Origin: CAVVXN01 sp963772585
GTDB taxonomy: Bacteria > Planctomycetota > PLA2 > JAEUHO01
Length of the DNA: 64,000 bases
Assembly (NCBI GenBank): GCA_963772585.1
Contig: CAVYXV010000001.1
Coordinates: 122,513-186,512 of the forward strand
Reading direction: 5' to 3'
Position numbers and translations under genes: made by a program. The notes under the pieces are model-generated. The model was not told the DNA's origin. It saw nothing but the letters and a program-made list of their open reading frames with translations, and ran no database searches. The stretch's first letter is position 1, and each line of letters begins with the position of its first letter. Below, in pieces: positions 17,496-26,621 of the stretch.

Positions 17496-18057
17496 GGAAC
17501 GCACGAAATCCGTGGGAATGATCGGCCTCTACGACGAGGTCGGCCCCCTTCTCGACGCCGCCCGCCGCGTCCGCGACGCGGGATGGGAGAAGTGGGACTG
17601 CCACACCCCCTACGCCGTACACGGCCTCGACAGCGCCATGGGCCTGAAGGAGCCGAAGATCCCGTACATCACCGTCAGCGCGGGCTTTCTCGGGGCGGGG
17701 CTCGCCCTGCTGATGCAAGGGTGGATGAGCGCGATCGACTACCCCATCCGCATCGGGGGCAAGGCCCTCTTCTCCTGGCCCGCCTTCGTGCCGATCACGT
17801 TCGAGTTGTTCGTTCTCCTCGCGGGGCTGGCCACTTTCGCGGCGATCATCGTCTTCGGGAAGCTCGGTCGATGGCATTCCCCCCTGCACGACAGCGGCGT
17901 GATGCAGGAGGTCACGACCCACCGCTTCGGCATCGTGCTCTCCGCCGAGGACTCCCGATACGACGAGCAGGGTGCGCGCGACCTCCTCGCCGAGACGGGC
18001 TGCGAGGACATCCGCCCGCTCGTGGAGATCGTCGAGGAGGACGAGTCGATCCTATGA
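17488..18057 (+). CDS. actD: Alternative complex III subunit D (DUF3341)
   Basis: 189 residues. The N-terminal soluble part has VGMIGLYDEVGPLLDAARRV and ends in WDCHTPYAVHGLD, the usual DUF3341 signature with Pro-hinged entry to the membrane. Two helices follow (YITVSAGFLGAGLALLMQGW and FVPITFELFVLLAGLATFAA) separated by the KALFSWPAFVP loop. The C-terminal tail THRFGIVLSAEDSRYDEQ is cytoplasmic. In solved ACIII structures this subunit packs beside ActC with no cofactor. Eight-base overlap with actC and four with actE. Confidence 0.93.
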   Translation: MSEERTKSVGMIGLYDEVGPLLDAARRVRDAGWEKWDCHTPYAVHGLDSAMGLKEPKIPYITVSAGFLGAGLALLMQGWMSAIDYPIRIGGKALFSWPAFVPITFELFVLLAGLATFAAIIVFGKLGRWHSPLHDSGVMQEVTTHRFGIVLSAEDSRYDEQGARDLLAETGCEDIRPLVEIVEEDESIL

Positions 18058-18701
18058 TTCCGAAGAAACTCCAGGATCGTCTCCGCAACTGGTCCCCCAA
18101 GTGGCGACCCGCGCGATTCAAGGCCACGCTGGTGGCCATGCTGGCCCTGGCGGTGATCATCCCGCTCGGCCTGCTCGCCATTCCCTACCTCGACATCTTC
18201 AACGAGATGGCCGTGCAGCCGAAAGGCAAGCCGCAGGGAACCTACGGCTGGTTCACCCACTGGCAGCAGATCGTCGTCCACCGGGACCCGGTCGAGGGCA
18301 CGATCCCGATGAAGGGCTGGATGCCCTACCCGATCGAGGGCAACGACGACGCCAGCCGCAAGAAGGCCGGCGAAGTCCTGGTGGCACCGCCACGAACCGA
18401 GGAGAGGCTCCAAACCGGCCAGAAGTGGTTCAACGTCTTCTGCATCACCTGCCACGGTCCGGAAGGCGACGGCAACGGCAAGATCGTGGGGCCCGACCTG
18501 TTCCCGGCGCCGCCCTCGCTCCACACGGAACAGGCGCGGAACTTCCCGGACGGGCACATCTTCCACGTGATCACCAAGGGGCAGAACAAGATGCCCTCGT
18601 ACGCGGACCGGCTGACGGTGGATCAGCGGTGGAGCGTCGTCGAGTACGTGCGCGCCCTGCAACGCGCGCGAAAGATGGCCGAGGAGGAGGCCCAGAAGTG
18701 A
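18054..18701 (+). CDS. actE: Alternative complex III subunit E, monohaem cytochrome c
   Basis: 215 residues from the ATG at 18054 that overlaps the actD stop (ATGA). One anchoring helix (TLVAMLALAVIIPLGLLAIPY, residues about 23-43), then a cytochrome c domain with one site FCITCHGPEGDGNG and a distal Met in KGQNKMPSYADRLT. The WSVVEYVRALQRAR helix closes the fold. It carries electrons out of ActA towards the oxidase. GTGA overlap with actF. Confidence 0.93.
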   Translation: MIPKKLQDRLRNWSPKWRPARFKATLVAMLALAVIIPLGLLAIPYLDIFNEMAVQPKGKPQGTYGWFTHWQQIVVHRDPVEGTIPMKGWMPYPIEGNDDASRKKAGEVLVAPPRTEERLQTGQKWFNVFCITCHGPEGDGNGKIVGPDLFPAPPSLHTEQARNFPDGHIFHVITKGQNKMPSYADRLTVDQRWSVVEYVRALQRARKMAEEEAQK

Positions 18702-19936
18702 CCGAAGCTCCTTCCCCGAACGAGGCGGCCCCCGCCGCCCCCACGTCGCCCGAGCCGGCGCGAGCGCGACCTCTCTACCGTCTCGCCCTCCCCCTCCTGG
18801 CGGTGGGCGTGATTCTGACCGCCCTCGCGCTCCTCAGCCAGTCGGGACGGAGCCGCATCGGACACGGATACCTGCTCGGCTTCGCCTTCGTCTGGACGAT
18901 CGTCCTCGGAAGCCTCTTCTTCGTGGCGCTGCAGCACATCACCCGGTCCGTGTGGTCCGTGACGATGCGCCGCGTGGCCGAGATGTTCGCTTCGCCCATG
19001 CTCCTCCTGGCCGCGTTCTTCGTACCCGTCGTCGTCTTCGGGGTGCTCCACCATTCCTTCGGCATCTTCGAGTGGATGGATCCGGAGCACGTCCGCGGCG
19101 ACGCCGTGTTGCAGGGGAAGGCCCCCTACCTGAACTACCGTTTTTGGCTCCTTCGCGCGGCCGTGTTCTTCGGGCTCTGGGTCGTCTTCGGGGCCTTCTT
19201 CGTCCGCCAGTCGTTGAAGCAGGACGCCGGCGAATCCGATCCCTCCACGAGCCGGCGTCTCCGCAAGTGGTCGGGGCCGTTCCTGATCCTCTTCGCCTTC
19301 ACCGTGACCTTCGCCTCCTTCGACTGGATCATGAGCCTCGATGCCCACTGGTACAGCACGATCTATGGCGTGTACGTCTTCTCCGGGATGACGCTGGCGG
19401 GTCTCGCAGCCATCACGCTCGGCGTCATCTACTTCCGCAAGCGGGGCTGGATCGATCCGTCCCTGCTCACTCCAGACCACCTCTACAGCCTGGGCGGACT
19501 CCTCTTCGCGTTCACGTGCTTCTGGGCGTACATCGCCTTCAGCCAGTTCCTGCTCATCTGGTACGCGAACATCCCGGAGGAGACGTCCTGGTTCGTCGAT
19601 CGCGTCGAGAACGGTTGGCTGGCCGTGACGCTCCTGCTCGCCGCCGTGCGCTTCGTCGTCCCGTTCTTTCTGCTCCTGTCGCGGCGGGCCAAGAAGGACC
19701 CGCGGACGCTCGTCGCCGCCTCGGTCCTCGTCCTCTTCGGACAGTTGCTCGACCTCTACTGGCTGATCATGCCCGGCTCCCCGCACGCGGCCCCCCCCCT
19801 CGGTCTCGCGGAGGTCGGCCCGGCTCTTCTCCTGACCGGCGTCTTCCTCTTCGCCTGGGCGCGCTTCACGGCCCGCCACCGGCTGGTCGCCGCCGGCGAT
19901 CCCCTCTTCGACGAGGCCCGACACTTCCACCTCTAG
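18698..19936 (+). CDS. actF: Alternative complex III subunit F, membrane protein
   Basis: 412 residues from a GTG at 18698 that overlaps the actE stop. A Pro/Ala-rich cytoplasmic leader of about 25 residues precedes some ten membrane helices. Typical ActF landmarks: a VALQHITRSVWSVTMRRVAE loop, FDWIMSLDAHWYSTIYGVYV in the middle, and SQFLLIWYANIPEETSWF near helix 7. It is related to NrfD/ActC but is not thought to carry the active quinol site. It is the last act gene; sco follows after 19 bases. Confidence 0.93.
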   Translation: MTEAPSPNEAAPAAPTSPEPARARPLYRLALPLLAVGVILTALALLSQSGRSRIGHGYLLGFAFVWTIVLGSLFFVALQHITRSVWSVTMRRVAEMFASPMLLLAAFFVPVVVFGVLHHSFGIFEWMDPEHVRGDAVLQGKAPYLNYRFWLLRAAVFFGLWVVFGAFFVRQSLKQDAGESDPSTSRRLRKWSGPFLILFAFTVTFASFDWIMSLDAHWYSTIYGVYVFSGMTLAGLAAITLGVIYFRKRGWIDPSLLTPDHLYSLGGLLFAFTCFWAYIAFSQFLLIWYANIPEETSWFVDRVENGWLAVTLLLAAVRFVVPFFLLLSRRAKKDPRTLVAASVLVLFGQLLDLYWLIMPGSPHAAPPLGLAEVGPALLLTGVFLFAWARFTARHRLVAAGDPLFDEARHFHL

Positions 19937-19955
19937 CTCTCCCGGAGACCCTCCC

Positions 19956-20834
19956 GTGTGCTGCCCTCTTCCCCTCCTCCGTGCTCCCCTCGGCCGCCTG
20001 GGCCGCCTCGTGGCCGTCGCCGCCCTCCTCGCGGCGCTGGCCGGCGGCGCCGCCGCCGGCGAGCGCCCCGGGGACACCTATGCGAGCGACCAGCAGATCG
20101 GCATCTACGAGAAGCTCGGCCAGACGATCCCCCTCGACCTGACGTTCACCGACTCGAGCGGCAAGGAGGTCGTCCTCCGCGACTTGCTGAAGCGGCCGAC
20201 GATCCTGACCCTCGTCTACTTCCGGTGCCCGTCGATCTGCAGCCCGCTGCTCCGGGAGCTCCAGAAGACGATCGACCAGGTGGAACTCCAACCCGGCAAG
20301 GACTTCGACCTCATCACGCTGAGCTTCGACGCCTCGGAGACGACGGAGCTGGCGCGCCTGAACAAGACGTCCCTCCTCTCCGGAATGAAGCGCGACTTCC
20401 CCCCCGAAGCCTGGACCTTCATGACCGGGGATCCGGACAGCATCGAAACCCTGACGGAATCGGTGGGCTTCAAGTTTCGAAAGGACGACCAGCAGGGCTT
20501 CGTGCACGCGGGCACGGTCATCTTCCTCACGAAGGAAGGCAAGATCGTCCGTTACCTCGGGGGCCTGGAGCTCCTGCCGGCGGACATCAAGCTCGCCATC
20601 TACGACGCCAACACCGGTCAGTCGCGCTCCTTCTTCAAGCGCATCCAGCGCCTCTGCTACGCGTACAACCCCGCGGGCAAGACCTACGTGCTCCAGGTGG
20701 ACCGGATCATCCTCGTCCTGACGCTCTCCTTGTTGGCCATCTTCCTCCTCTACCTTCTCGTCAAGAGACGCCGGTCGCGTCACAAGCCGTCCGGCTCGCC
20801 CGAAACGAACACCGCTGAGAGGGCCGCACGATGA
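19956..20834 (+). CDS. sco: SCO1/SenC copper chaperone for cytochrome oxidase
   Basis: 292 residues from the GTG at 19956, preceded by a GGAG site. It has an N-terminal signal (LVAVAALLAALAGGAAA) and a thioredoxin fold with the copper motif CPSIC (C91, C95) in LTLVYFRCPSICSPLLREL, and the third ligand His at about 184 in GFVHAGTVIF. A C-terminal helix (IILVLTLSLLAIFLLYLL) followed by a basic tail re-anchors it; that second anchor is seen in Sco proteins of ACIII operons. It delivers copper to the CuA site of CoxB. It overlaps coxA by four bases. Confidence 0.92.
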   Translation: MCCPLPLLRAPLGRLGRLVAVAALLAALAGGAAAGERPGDTYASDQQIGIYEKLGQTIPLDLTFTDSSGKEVVLRDLLKRPTILTLVYFRCPSICSPLLRELQKTIDQVELQPGKDFDLITLSFDASETTELARLNKTSLLSGMKRDFPPEAWTFMTGDPDSIETLTESVGFKFRKDDQQGFVHAGTVIFLTKEGKIVRYLGGLELLPADIKLAIYDANTGQSRSFFKRIQRLCYAYNPAGKTYVLQVDRIILVLTLSLLAIFLLYLLVKRRRSRHKPSGSPETNTAERAAR

Positions 20835-22459
20835 CCGTTGCCGCCACCCTTCCGCTCGGTCCCCCCGACGACTACATCCATGCCCGGAAGGGCATCTGGT
20901 CGTGGCTGACCACCGTCGATCACAAGCGGATCGGGATCATGTACCTGGCCGCAATGATGGTCTTCTTCCTCGTGGCCGTAGTGTTCGGCTTTCTCATCCG
21001 GCTCGAGCTGCTGAATCCGGGGACGCAGTTCCTCGACGGCGAGCATTACAACCGGGTGCTGACGCTTCACGGCGTCGCGATGATCTTCCTCTTCATCATC
21101 CCCAGCATCATGGCCGTTTTCGGCAACTTCATCCTCCCGATCCAAGTCGGCGCGAACGACGTCGCGTTCCCGCGGCTGAACCTGGCCTCCTGGTACCTCT
21201 ACGTCCTCGGCGGCCTCTTCGCCCTCATCTCCATCGGCTTCGGAGGACCGGATACCGGGTGGACGTTCTACGTCCCCTACAGCGCGGAGTCCCAGGCCTC
21301 CGTCTTCTTCCCGCTGCTCGCGGCCTTCATCCTGGGCTGGTCGAGCATCCTCACGGCGATCAACTTCATCACCACGGTGCACCGCCTCCGAACGCCCAAG
21401 ATGGGCTGGTTCGACATGCCGCTGTTCATCTGGGGCGTCTACGCCACGGCGTGGATCATCGTGTTCGCCACGCCCGTGGTGGGAATCACCCTCGCGCTCG
21501 TGATCCTCGAGCGCACCATCCAGCTCCCCGTGTTCGACCCATCGATCGGCGGAGACCCCGTCCTCTACCAGCATCTGTTCTGGATGTACTCACACCCAGC
21601 CGTCTACATCATGGTCCTCCCCGCAATGGGCGTGGTGAGCGAAGTCGTTCCCGTGTTCAGCCAGAAGCGGATCTTCGGCTACAAGTTCATCGCCATCTCG
21701 TCGCTCGCCATCGCCGCGCTCGGGTCCCTGGTCTGGGGCCACCACATGTTCACGTCGGGAATGGCCGACACGGGGAGGATCATCTTCTCCTTCCTCACGT
21801 TCCTCGTGTCCATTCCAAGCGCGGTCAAGGTCTTCAACTGGCTGGCCACCATGTTCAAGGGCTCGATCCGCCTCGAGGTGCCCATGCTCTGGGCCCTGTC
21901 CTTCATCTTCCTGTTCACGATCGGAGGCTTCACCGGCCTCGTACAGGGCGCGCTGGCCGCGGACGTCCACCTCCACGACACATCGTTCGTGGTGGCCCAC
22001 TTCCACTACGTCATGTTCGGCGGAACCGGGTCGATGTTCTTCGGCGCCCTGCATTTCTGGTTCCCGAAGATGTTCGGCCGCATGTTCCGCAAGAAACCCG
22101 CCCTCATCGGTTTCGTGACGTGGTTCATCGGCTTCAACGTGCTCTACTTCCCCCTCTTCCTGGCCGGTCTGGCCGGCATGCCGCGCCGCTACCAGGATTA
22201 CCTGCCCGAATACCACCCCTACCACATGATCTCGACGTTCGGCTCCTGGATCACCGTCGCGGGCCTGCTGATCATCATCGGGAACCTCATCATCTCGCTG
22301 CGCAAGGGCGAGAAGGCCGAGGCCAACCCGTGGCACGGCGCCACGCTCGAATGGGCGGTCGCGTCGCCCCCGCCGACGCACCAGTTCCCCGAACCGCCCG
22401 AACTCCGCCACGGCCCGTACGACTATCGGGCCGTGCGGGCCGAGGAGACCCTGTCGTGA
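20831..22459 (+). CDS. coxA: Cytochrome c oxidase subunit I (caa3, A2 type)
   Basis: 542 residues, twelve helices. Haem and copper ligands are present: His in LTLHGVAMIFLF (low-spin haem), H255 in YSHPAVY with the cross-linked Tyr259, the His pair in WGHHMFTSGM (CuB), and HFHYVMFGG (both haems). The helix-VI motif is Y253-S254-H-P, not G-H-P-E, so the D-channel Glu is replaced by Tyr-Ser. By established classification this is the A2 subclass, as in Thermus caa3. The entrance Asp of the D channel is kept in NDVAFPRLN. It reduces oxygen to water and pumps protons. GTGA overlap with coxC. Confidence 0.96.
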   Translation: MTVAATLPLGPPDDYIHARKGIWSWLTTVDHKRIGIMYLAAMMVFFLVAVVFGFLIRLELLNPGTQFLDGEHYNRVLTLHGVAMIFLFIIPSIMAVFGNFILPIQVGANDVAFPRLNLASWYLYVLGGLFALISIGFGGPDTGWTFYVPYSAESQASVFFPLLAAFILGWSSILTAINFITTVHRLRTPKMGWFDMPLFIWGVYATAWIIVFATPVVGITLALVILERTIQLPVFDPSIGGDPVLYQHLFWMYSHPAVYIMVLPAMGVVSEVVPVFSQKRIFGYKFIAISSLAIAALGSLVWGHHMFTSGMADTGRIIFSFLTFLVSIPSAVKVFNWLATMFKGSIRLEVPMLWALSFIFLFTIGGFTGLVQGALAADVHLHDTSFVVAHFHYVMFGGTGSMFFGALHFWFPKMFGRMFRKKPALIGFVTWFIGFNVLYFPLFLAGLAGMPRRYQDYLPEYHPYHMISTFGSWITVAGLLIIIGNLIISLRKGEKAEANPWHGATLEWAVASPPPTHQFPEPPELRHGPYDYRAVRAEETLS

Positions 22460-23118
22460 CGACCGCAGAGATCGCCCGTACCGGCCAAGGAGGCGGTGCC
22501 GAAGGGACCCTCCACGACACGACCGTGGTCCCCTACGACCCGGTCGGCGCGCGGCTGGGCATGTGGCTCTTCCTCTTCACGGAGATCCTGCTCTTCGGCG
22601 CCCTGTTCATCACGTACGCCGTCTACCTCAAGACGTACACGTGGCAGTTCACGCAAGGCAGCCACGAGCTGAGCATCCCGCTGGGCGCGACGAACACCAT
22701 CGTCTTGCTCACGAGTTCCCTCTTCGTGGCGATCTCCATCTCGGCCATCCAGCGCGGCAAGTCCCAACTCGCCGTGCGTCTTCTCGACTTGACGCTTCTC
22801 TGCGCCTTCATCTTCCTCGTCATCAAGTCGATCGAGTGGAGCACGAAGTTCGAGCACGGCCTCTATCCGGGCTCCCTGCACATGCAGGATCTCGCGTTCG
22901 GAGAGAACATCTTCGTGACGCTCTACTTCACGATGACCGGGCTCCACGCCCTTCACGTGATCATCGGGGCCGCGCTCATCCTCTGGGCAAGGCGGCGCAT
23001 CCTCAAGGGGAGGGTGACCGCCGAGCGCTTCGTCCTCCTGGGAAACGTGGGCCTGTACTGGCACCTCGTCGACCTGGTCTGGATCTACCTGTTCCCGCTC
23101 TTCTACCTCATGCACTGA
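22456..23118 (+). CDS. coxC: Cytochrome c oxidase subunit III
   Basis: 220 residues from the GTG at 22456 that overlaps the coxA stop. Five helices, the short form of subunit III. Signatures: LGMWLFLFTEILLFGALF for the first helix, a TGLHALHVIIGAALIL helix with the family His pair, and VGLYWHLVDLVWIYLFPLFYL at the end. It stabilises subunit I and supports proton uptake. A 61-base gap separates it from coxD, the largest gap inside the cox part. Confidence 0.95.
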   Translation: MTTAEIARTGQGGGAEGTLHDTTVVPYDPVGARLGMWLFLFTEILLFGALFITYAVYLKTYTWQFTQGSHELSIPLGATNTIVLLTSSLFVAISISAIQRGKSQLAVRLLDLTLLCAFIFLVIKSIEWSTKFEHGLYPGSLHMQDLAFGENIFVTLYFTMTGLHALHVIIGAALILWARRRILKGRVTAERFVLLGNVGLYWHLVDLVWIYLFPLFYLMH

Positions 23119-23179
23119 CGCGCGAGCCCATGCCCCAGGAAGCCACCATGCAGCACGACGCACGACCCGGAGCCGGACG

Positions 23180-23476
23180 ATGAACGAACCGAGCCCCCCC
23201 GAGACCCCGCACATCATCGCCTACAGCACCTACGTCAAGGTGTGGGCCGCCCTCGTCGTGCTCACGCTGACGACGGTGGGCGCGTCCTTGGTGACCCTCC
23301 GGCACCTCGCCGTCTTCACCGCGATCCTGATCGCCAGCGTCAAGGCGTGCCTCGTCGTGCTCTACTTCATGCACATCCGCTTCGAGCGGAAGATCTTCGC
23401 CGGCATGCTGGTATTCGCCGTGGGGACCTACGCCATCTTCCTGATCCTGACTTTCGCGGACTACTCGTTTAGGTGA
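23180..23476 (+). CDS. coxD: Cytochrome c oxidase subunit IV (small, three-helix)
   Basis: 98 residues with three helices: YVKVWAALVVLTLTTVGASL, a middle AVFTAILIASVKACLVVLYF with the family K-A-x-L-V-x-x-Y-F-M-H pattern, and MLVFAVGTYAIFLILTF. This matches prokaryotic subunit IV (CtaF/CyoD-like). Its place between coxC and coxB is usual in ACIII-linked clusters. GTGA overlap with coxB. Confidence 0.9.
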   Translation: MNEPSPPETPHIIAYSTYVKVWAALVVLTLTTVGASLVTLRHLAVFTAILIASVKACLVVLYFMHIRFERKIFAGMLVFAVGTYAIFLILTFADYSFR

Positions 23477-24558
23477 GCCCTACCATGCTCCTCTCGCACC
23501 TGATCGCAGCGTCGGAGATCGTCGAGAGCGTCGACGACGCCTTCCGATGGATCTTCGCCATCAGCCTCTTCTTCATCGCGGGCATCACGGTCGCGATGAT
23601 CCTGTTCGTCGTCCGATACCGCCACAAGAAGAGCCCGGAGGCGGAGGACATCCACGGGAGCATGAAGCTGGAGATCACGTGGATCGTGATCCCCACGATC
23701 ATCGTCCTGTTCATGTTCTACAAGGGCTTCCAGGGCTTCTGGCTCATGCGCCATCCCCCGGACGACGCCATGCCCGTCGAGGTCACCGGGCAGCAGTGGT
23801 ACTTCACGTTCCACTACCCGGATGCGGATGTGACGACGTCCGAGCTCTACGTGCCGGTCAACACGCCCGTGAAGCTCCTCCTGAGCTCCAAGGACGTGAT
23901 CCACAGCCTCTACATTCCGCACTTTCGGACGAAGGAGGATTGCGTTCCCGGGTACGTGAACCACATGTGGTTCCAAGCCGAGAAACCGGGCGAGCACACG
24001 ATCTTCTGCGCCGAGTTCTGCGGCAAGGACCACTCTCGGATGCACACGAAGGTCGTGGTTCTGGAGAAGGACGCGTTCCAGAAGTGGTTGACGGCTCGTG
24101 TGCAGGAGCGCTTCGCGCCGATCGTCCTCGACGAGGCGATGGATCCGAATGCCGAGGCCATCCAGAAGCGGGACGCGCCCAGGATCTTCAGGACGTACTG
24201 CATCTCGTGCCACGGCCCGGAGGGCCACGGCGGCCTCGTGGATGGCGCCCGGAACTTCCACAAGCTGGACGACAAGTGGAAGAACGGACCGACCTTGTCG
24301 GGCATCTTCACGACGCTCACCGAGGGCCTTCCCGGCACCCAGATGCGTTCGTTCAGCAACCTGAGCGCCTGGGACCGCTTCGCCCTCGCGCACTTCGTGC
24401 GGGGCTTCGCGCCGCCGAAGGAGCTCCCGCCCATCTCGCGCGAGAAACTGGAGAAGCTGGTCGAGAAGTACCAGTTGGACAAGCAGAAGGCGGTACCGCA
24501 GACCTTCCCGATCGAAGAGGCCATGAAGCGGGAGGTGGAGGAGGACCGCCCGAAGTGA
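23473..24558 (+). CDS. coxB: Cytochrome c oxidase subunit II fused to cytochrome c (caa3)
   Basis: 361 residues. The start is the GTG at 23473 overlapping the coxD stop; an ATG four codons on is the alternative. Two N-terminal helices, then the cupredoxin domain with the CuA set: His in IHSLYIPHF, then CAEFCGKDHSRM (two Cys, His and Met). A linker leads to a cytochrome c domain with CISCHGPEGHGG and a distal Met in GTQMRSFSNLS. The fusion makes this a caa3 oxidase that takes electrons through its own haem c. A charged C-terminal tail of about 50 residues follows. GTGA overlap with ctaB. Confidence 0.95.
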   Translation: MSPTMLLSHLIAASEIVESVDDAFRWIFAISLFFIAGITVAMILFVVRYRHKKSPEAEDIHGSMKLEITWIVIPTIIVLFMFYKGFQGFWLMRHPPDDAMPVEVTGQQWYFTFHYPDADVTTSELYVPVNTPVKLLLSSKDVIHSLYIPHFRTKEDCVPGYVNHMWFQAEKPGEHTIFCAEFCGKDHSRMHTKVVVLEKDAFQKWLTARVQERFAPIVLDEAMDPNAEAIQKRDAPRIFRTYCISCHGPEGHGGLVDGARNFHKLDDKWKNGPTLSGIFTTLTEGLPGTQMRSFSNLSAWDRFALAHFVRGFAPPKELPPISREKLEKLVEKYQLDKQKAVPQTFPIEEAMKREVEEDRPK

Positions 24559-25472
24559 GCACGACGCATCGGGCGACGGCCGGTCCGGGCGCCTGGGCTG
24601 CGGTGGCCCGGGCCGTGGACCTCGTCCTCGAGCTCACGAAGGCCCGCATCACGGCGTTCGTAAGCGTGTCCGTCCTGACGGGGTACGTCCTCTTCGCGAA
24701 GACCATCGACACGGGCGTGCTGCTGCCCATCTTCGGCGTCTTCCTCCTCGCGTGCGGCTCGGCTGCCCTGAACCACGTCCAGGAGGCGCGCCTCGACGCT
24801 CTCATGCGGCGGACCAAGGACCGCCCCATCCCGTCCGGGCGGATCCCGCGGGATTGGGCCGCGTTCATCGCCTGCGCCTTCATGGGCGCGGGGTTCTACC
24901 TCCTCGCCTCGGTCGATCGCCACGTCTTCTCGATCCTCGGCCTCGGGCTGCTCGCGGTGGTCTGGTACAACGGCGTCTACCTCCTCTTGAAGCGCATCAC
25001 GGCGTTCGCGGTGGTCCCGGGAGCCCTGGTCGGCGCGATCCCGCCCGTCATCGGCTGGGCGGCGGCCGGCGGCGTCGTGACGGACGTCGCCATCCTGGAC
25101 GTGGCTCTCTTCTTTCTTCTCTGGCAGATCCCCCACTTCTGGCTGCTGCTGCTCCTTTACGGCGAGGACTACGAGCGGGCGGGGTTCCCCACGCCGCGCC
25201 GGCACTTCCGGGACGGGCTGCTCGGTCCGATCACGTTCGCGTGGGTGCTCGCGCTGGCCGCGACCGGTCTCGCCCTGGCGCCACGGGAGGGCCTGCGCGT
25301 GCCGTGGAACCTGATGATCCTCGCCGTCTCCGCGTGGCTGGTCTACTCGACCGTGCCGATCCTCCTTCGCGCCACGGAGCACAAGGTGGTCGTCCAGGCC
25401 TTCCTCCGGATCAACGCGTACGCGCTGGCGATCATGCTCGTGCTGATGGCCCACGCGCTGATCGCGGTGTAG
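24555..25472 (+). CDS. ctaB: Protohaem IX farnesyltransferase (haem O synthase)
   Basis: 305 residues from the GTG at 24555. UbiA-type prenyltransferase with eight or nine helices. ELTKARITAFVSVSVLTGY opens it, and the prenyl-diphosphate site reads NHVQEARLDALMRRTKDRP, the family N-x7-D-x4-R-T-x-x-R-P pattern. The second site around LLLLYGEDYERAGFPTPRR follows WQIPHFWLL. It makes haem O from haem B and farnesyl diphosphate, the first step to haem A for the oxidase encoded upstream. Haem A synthase (ctaA) is not in the window. It ends the operon; the gene beyond runs the other way. Confidence 0.95.
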   Translation: MSTTHRATAGPGAWAAVARAVDLVLELTKARITAFVSVSVLTGYVLFAKTIDTGVLLPIFGVFLLACGSAALNHVQEARLDALMRRTKDRPIPSGRIPRDWAAFIACAFMGAGFYLLASVDRHVFSILGLGLLAVVWYNGVYLLLKRITAFAVVPGALVGAIPPVIGWAAAGGVVTDVAILDVALFFLLWQIPHFWLLLLLYGEDYERAGFPTPRRHFRDGLLGPITFAWVLALAATGLALAPREGLRVPWNLMILAVSAWLVYSTVPILLRATEHKVVVQAFLRINAYALAIMLVLMAHALIAV

Positions 25473-25527
25473 TCCCGGCGGGCCGACGTGGGGCGTGGTG
25501 CAAAGCGGAGGGAGAGCCCCCGCCCCG

Positions 25528-26310
25528 TCAGACGAGGACCGGCGCGTCGGCGACCATCCGGGACCGCCGGAGGCGCGGAACGAGCGTGCCGGCGAGGCGT
25601 TCGAGGCGTTCGCGCTCGGCGAGGTCGGCCGATTCCCGAGCCCGCTCGGTCAGGGCGTTGAAGGCGCCGTAGAGGGTGCGGTCGCTTCCGCGCCGGAACG
25701 CGGCGAGGAGCGGGTCCGTGTCCTCCGGTCTCAGATCGATCCCGAGTCGATGGAACTCCCGCACCGGGTCCAGGGCCGGCGTCAGGGCGGCCCCGCGCAG
25801 GGCGCCCGTCGCGGATGCGACGGTCCGCAGGGAGAGGGAGAGCCCCACGACCTCCTCGAGGTCGCCGCTGGCGGTGTCGGCGGAACTGCGCGAATAGGAC
25901 TCCGTCTCGATCTCCCGGTCGGTCGGAAGGACCGCTCCGTTGCGGTAGACCACCCGCAGGACCCGGGGCGAGACTTCACAGGTTCCGCGCTTCGCATGGC
26001 CGCTGAAGAGGAGCCCTCCGATGAACTCGTCCCCGGGGCGCACCGATGCGCGGATGTCCTGGATGTGGAGTGCGAGTGCGAAGCGGCCGCTCTCCCCGAG
26101 CAGGCAGAAGTCCACCAGAACCGCATCGCGCCGCGCCAGCACGAGATCCCCGAAATGGTGCAGGTCATCGAGAAGCGGCGACGCGAACGCCGCACGCAGG
26201 GCGATCTCGCCTTCGAGGTCCGGGAGGTTCGGCCGCGTACCGGCGGCCATCGCCGCGAGAAGCTGGATCGAGTGACGCCAGGGGCGCCGGCCGCGAAACG
26301 TGCAGAGCAT
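25528..26310 (-). CDS. Hypothetical cytoplasmic protein
   Basis: 260 residues from the ATG at 26310, which has an excellent GGAGGTGA site; the frame runs further upstream but without one. No signal peptide or membrane helix. It has an alpha/beta look: DLVLARRDAVLVDFCLLGES, then FALALHIQDIRASVRPGDEF with GGLLFSGHAKRG, next a VSPRVLRVVYRNGAVLPTDRE strand pair, and finally an Arg/Glu/Leu-rich helical C-terminus. I do not recognise a family. It converges on ctaB with 55 bases between stops and lies near tRNA-Leu. Confidence 0.7.
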   Translation of the reverse strand: MLCTFRGRRPWRHSIQLLAAMAAGTRPNLPDLEGEIALRAAFASPLLDDLHHFGDLVLARRDAVLVDFCLLGESGRFALALHIQDIRASVRPGDEFIGGLLFSGHAKRGTCEVSPRVLRVVYRNGAVLPTDREIETESYSRSSADTASGDLEEVVGLSLSLRTVASATGALRGAALTPALDPVREFHRLGIDLRPEDTDPLLAAFRRGSDRTLYGAFNALTERARESADLAERERLERLAGTLVPRLRRSRMVADAPVLV

Positions 26311-26537
26311 CGTCACCTCCCCCTCGCCCCCGGGAGGGGCCGGCGGAGGGGCGAACTCGTCCGGCGGCGAGCCACGACCAGGGACGCGGCAACGGTGATC
26401 TTGCGACAATCACGGGCGCAACACAACGGGCCAGAAACGCCCGGGATGACGGCGCACGAACATCCGGCCCGCACGGGCCTCGCCACCGCCCGGCGGGGCC
26501 GGATAACGGGCGCCGTGGGGACCCGGGACCTTGGTCG

Positions 26538-26621
26538 TGGGCGAGCCGGGATTCGAACCCGGACGGCCCGAGGGCCAGGGGAGTTTAAGTCCCCCGCGTC
26601 TACCGGTTCCGCCACTCGCCC
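26538..26621 (-). tRNA. tRNA-Leu (anticodon TAA)
   Basis: The minus strand folds as a long-variable-arm tRNA. The acceptor GGGCGAG (26621-26615) pairs with CTCGCCC (26545-26539), with A73 at 26538; CCA is not encoded. The anticodon stem GGGGA/TCCCC encloses CTTAAAC with anticodon TAA at 26587-26585. The T-arm is CCGGGTTCGAATCCCGG. The long variable arm (TGGCCCTCGGGCCGT) is class II, fitting Leu. Confidence 0.95.
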
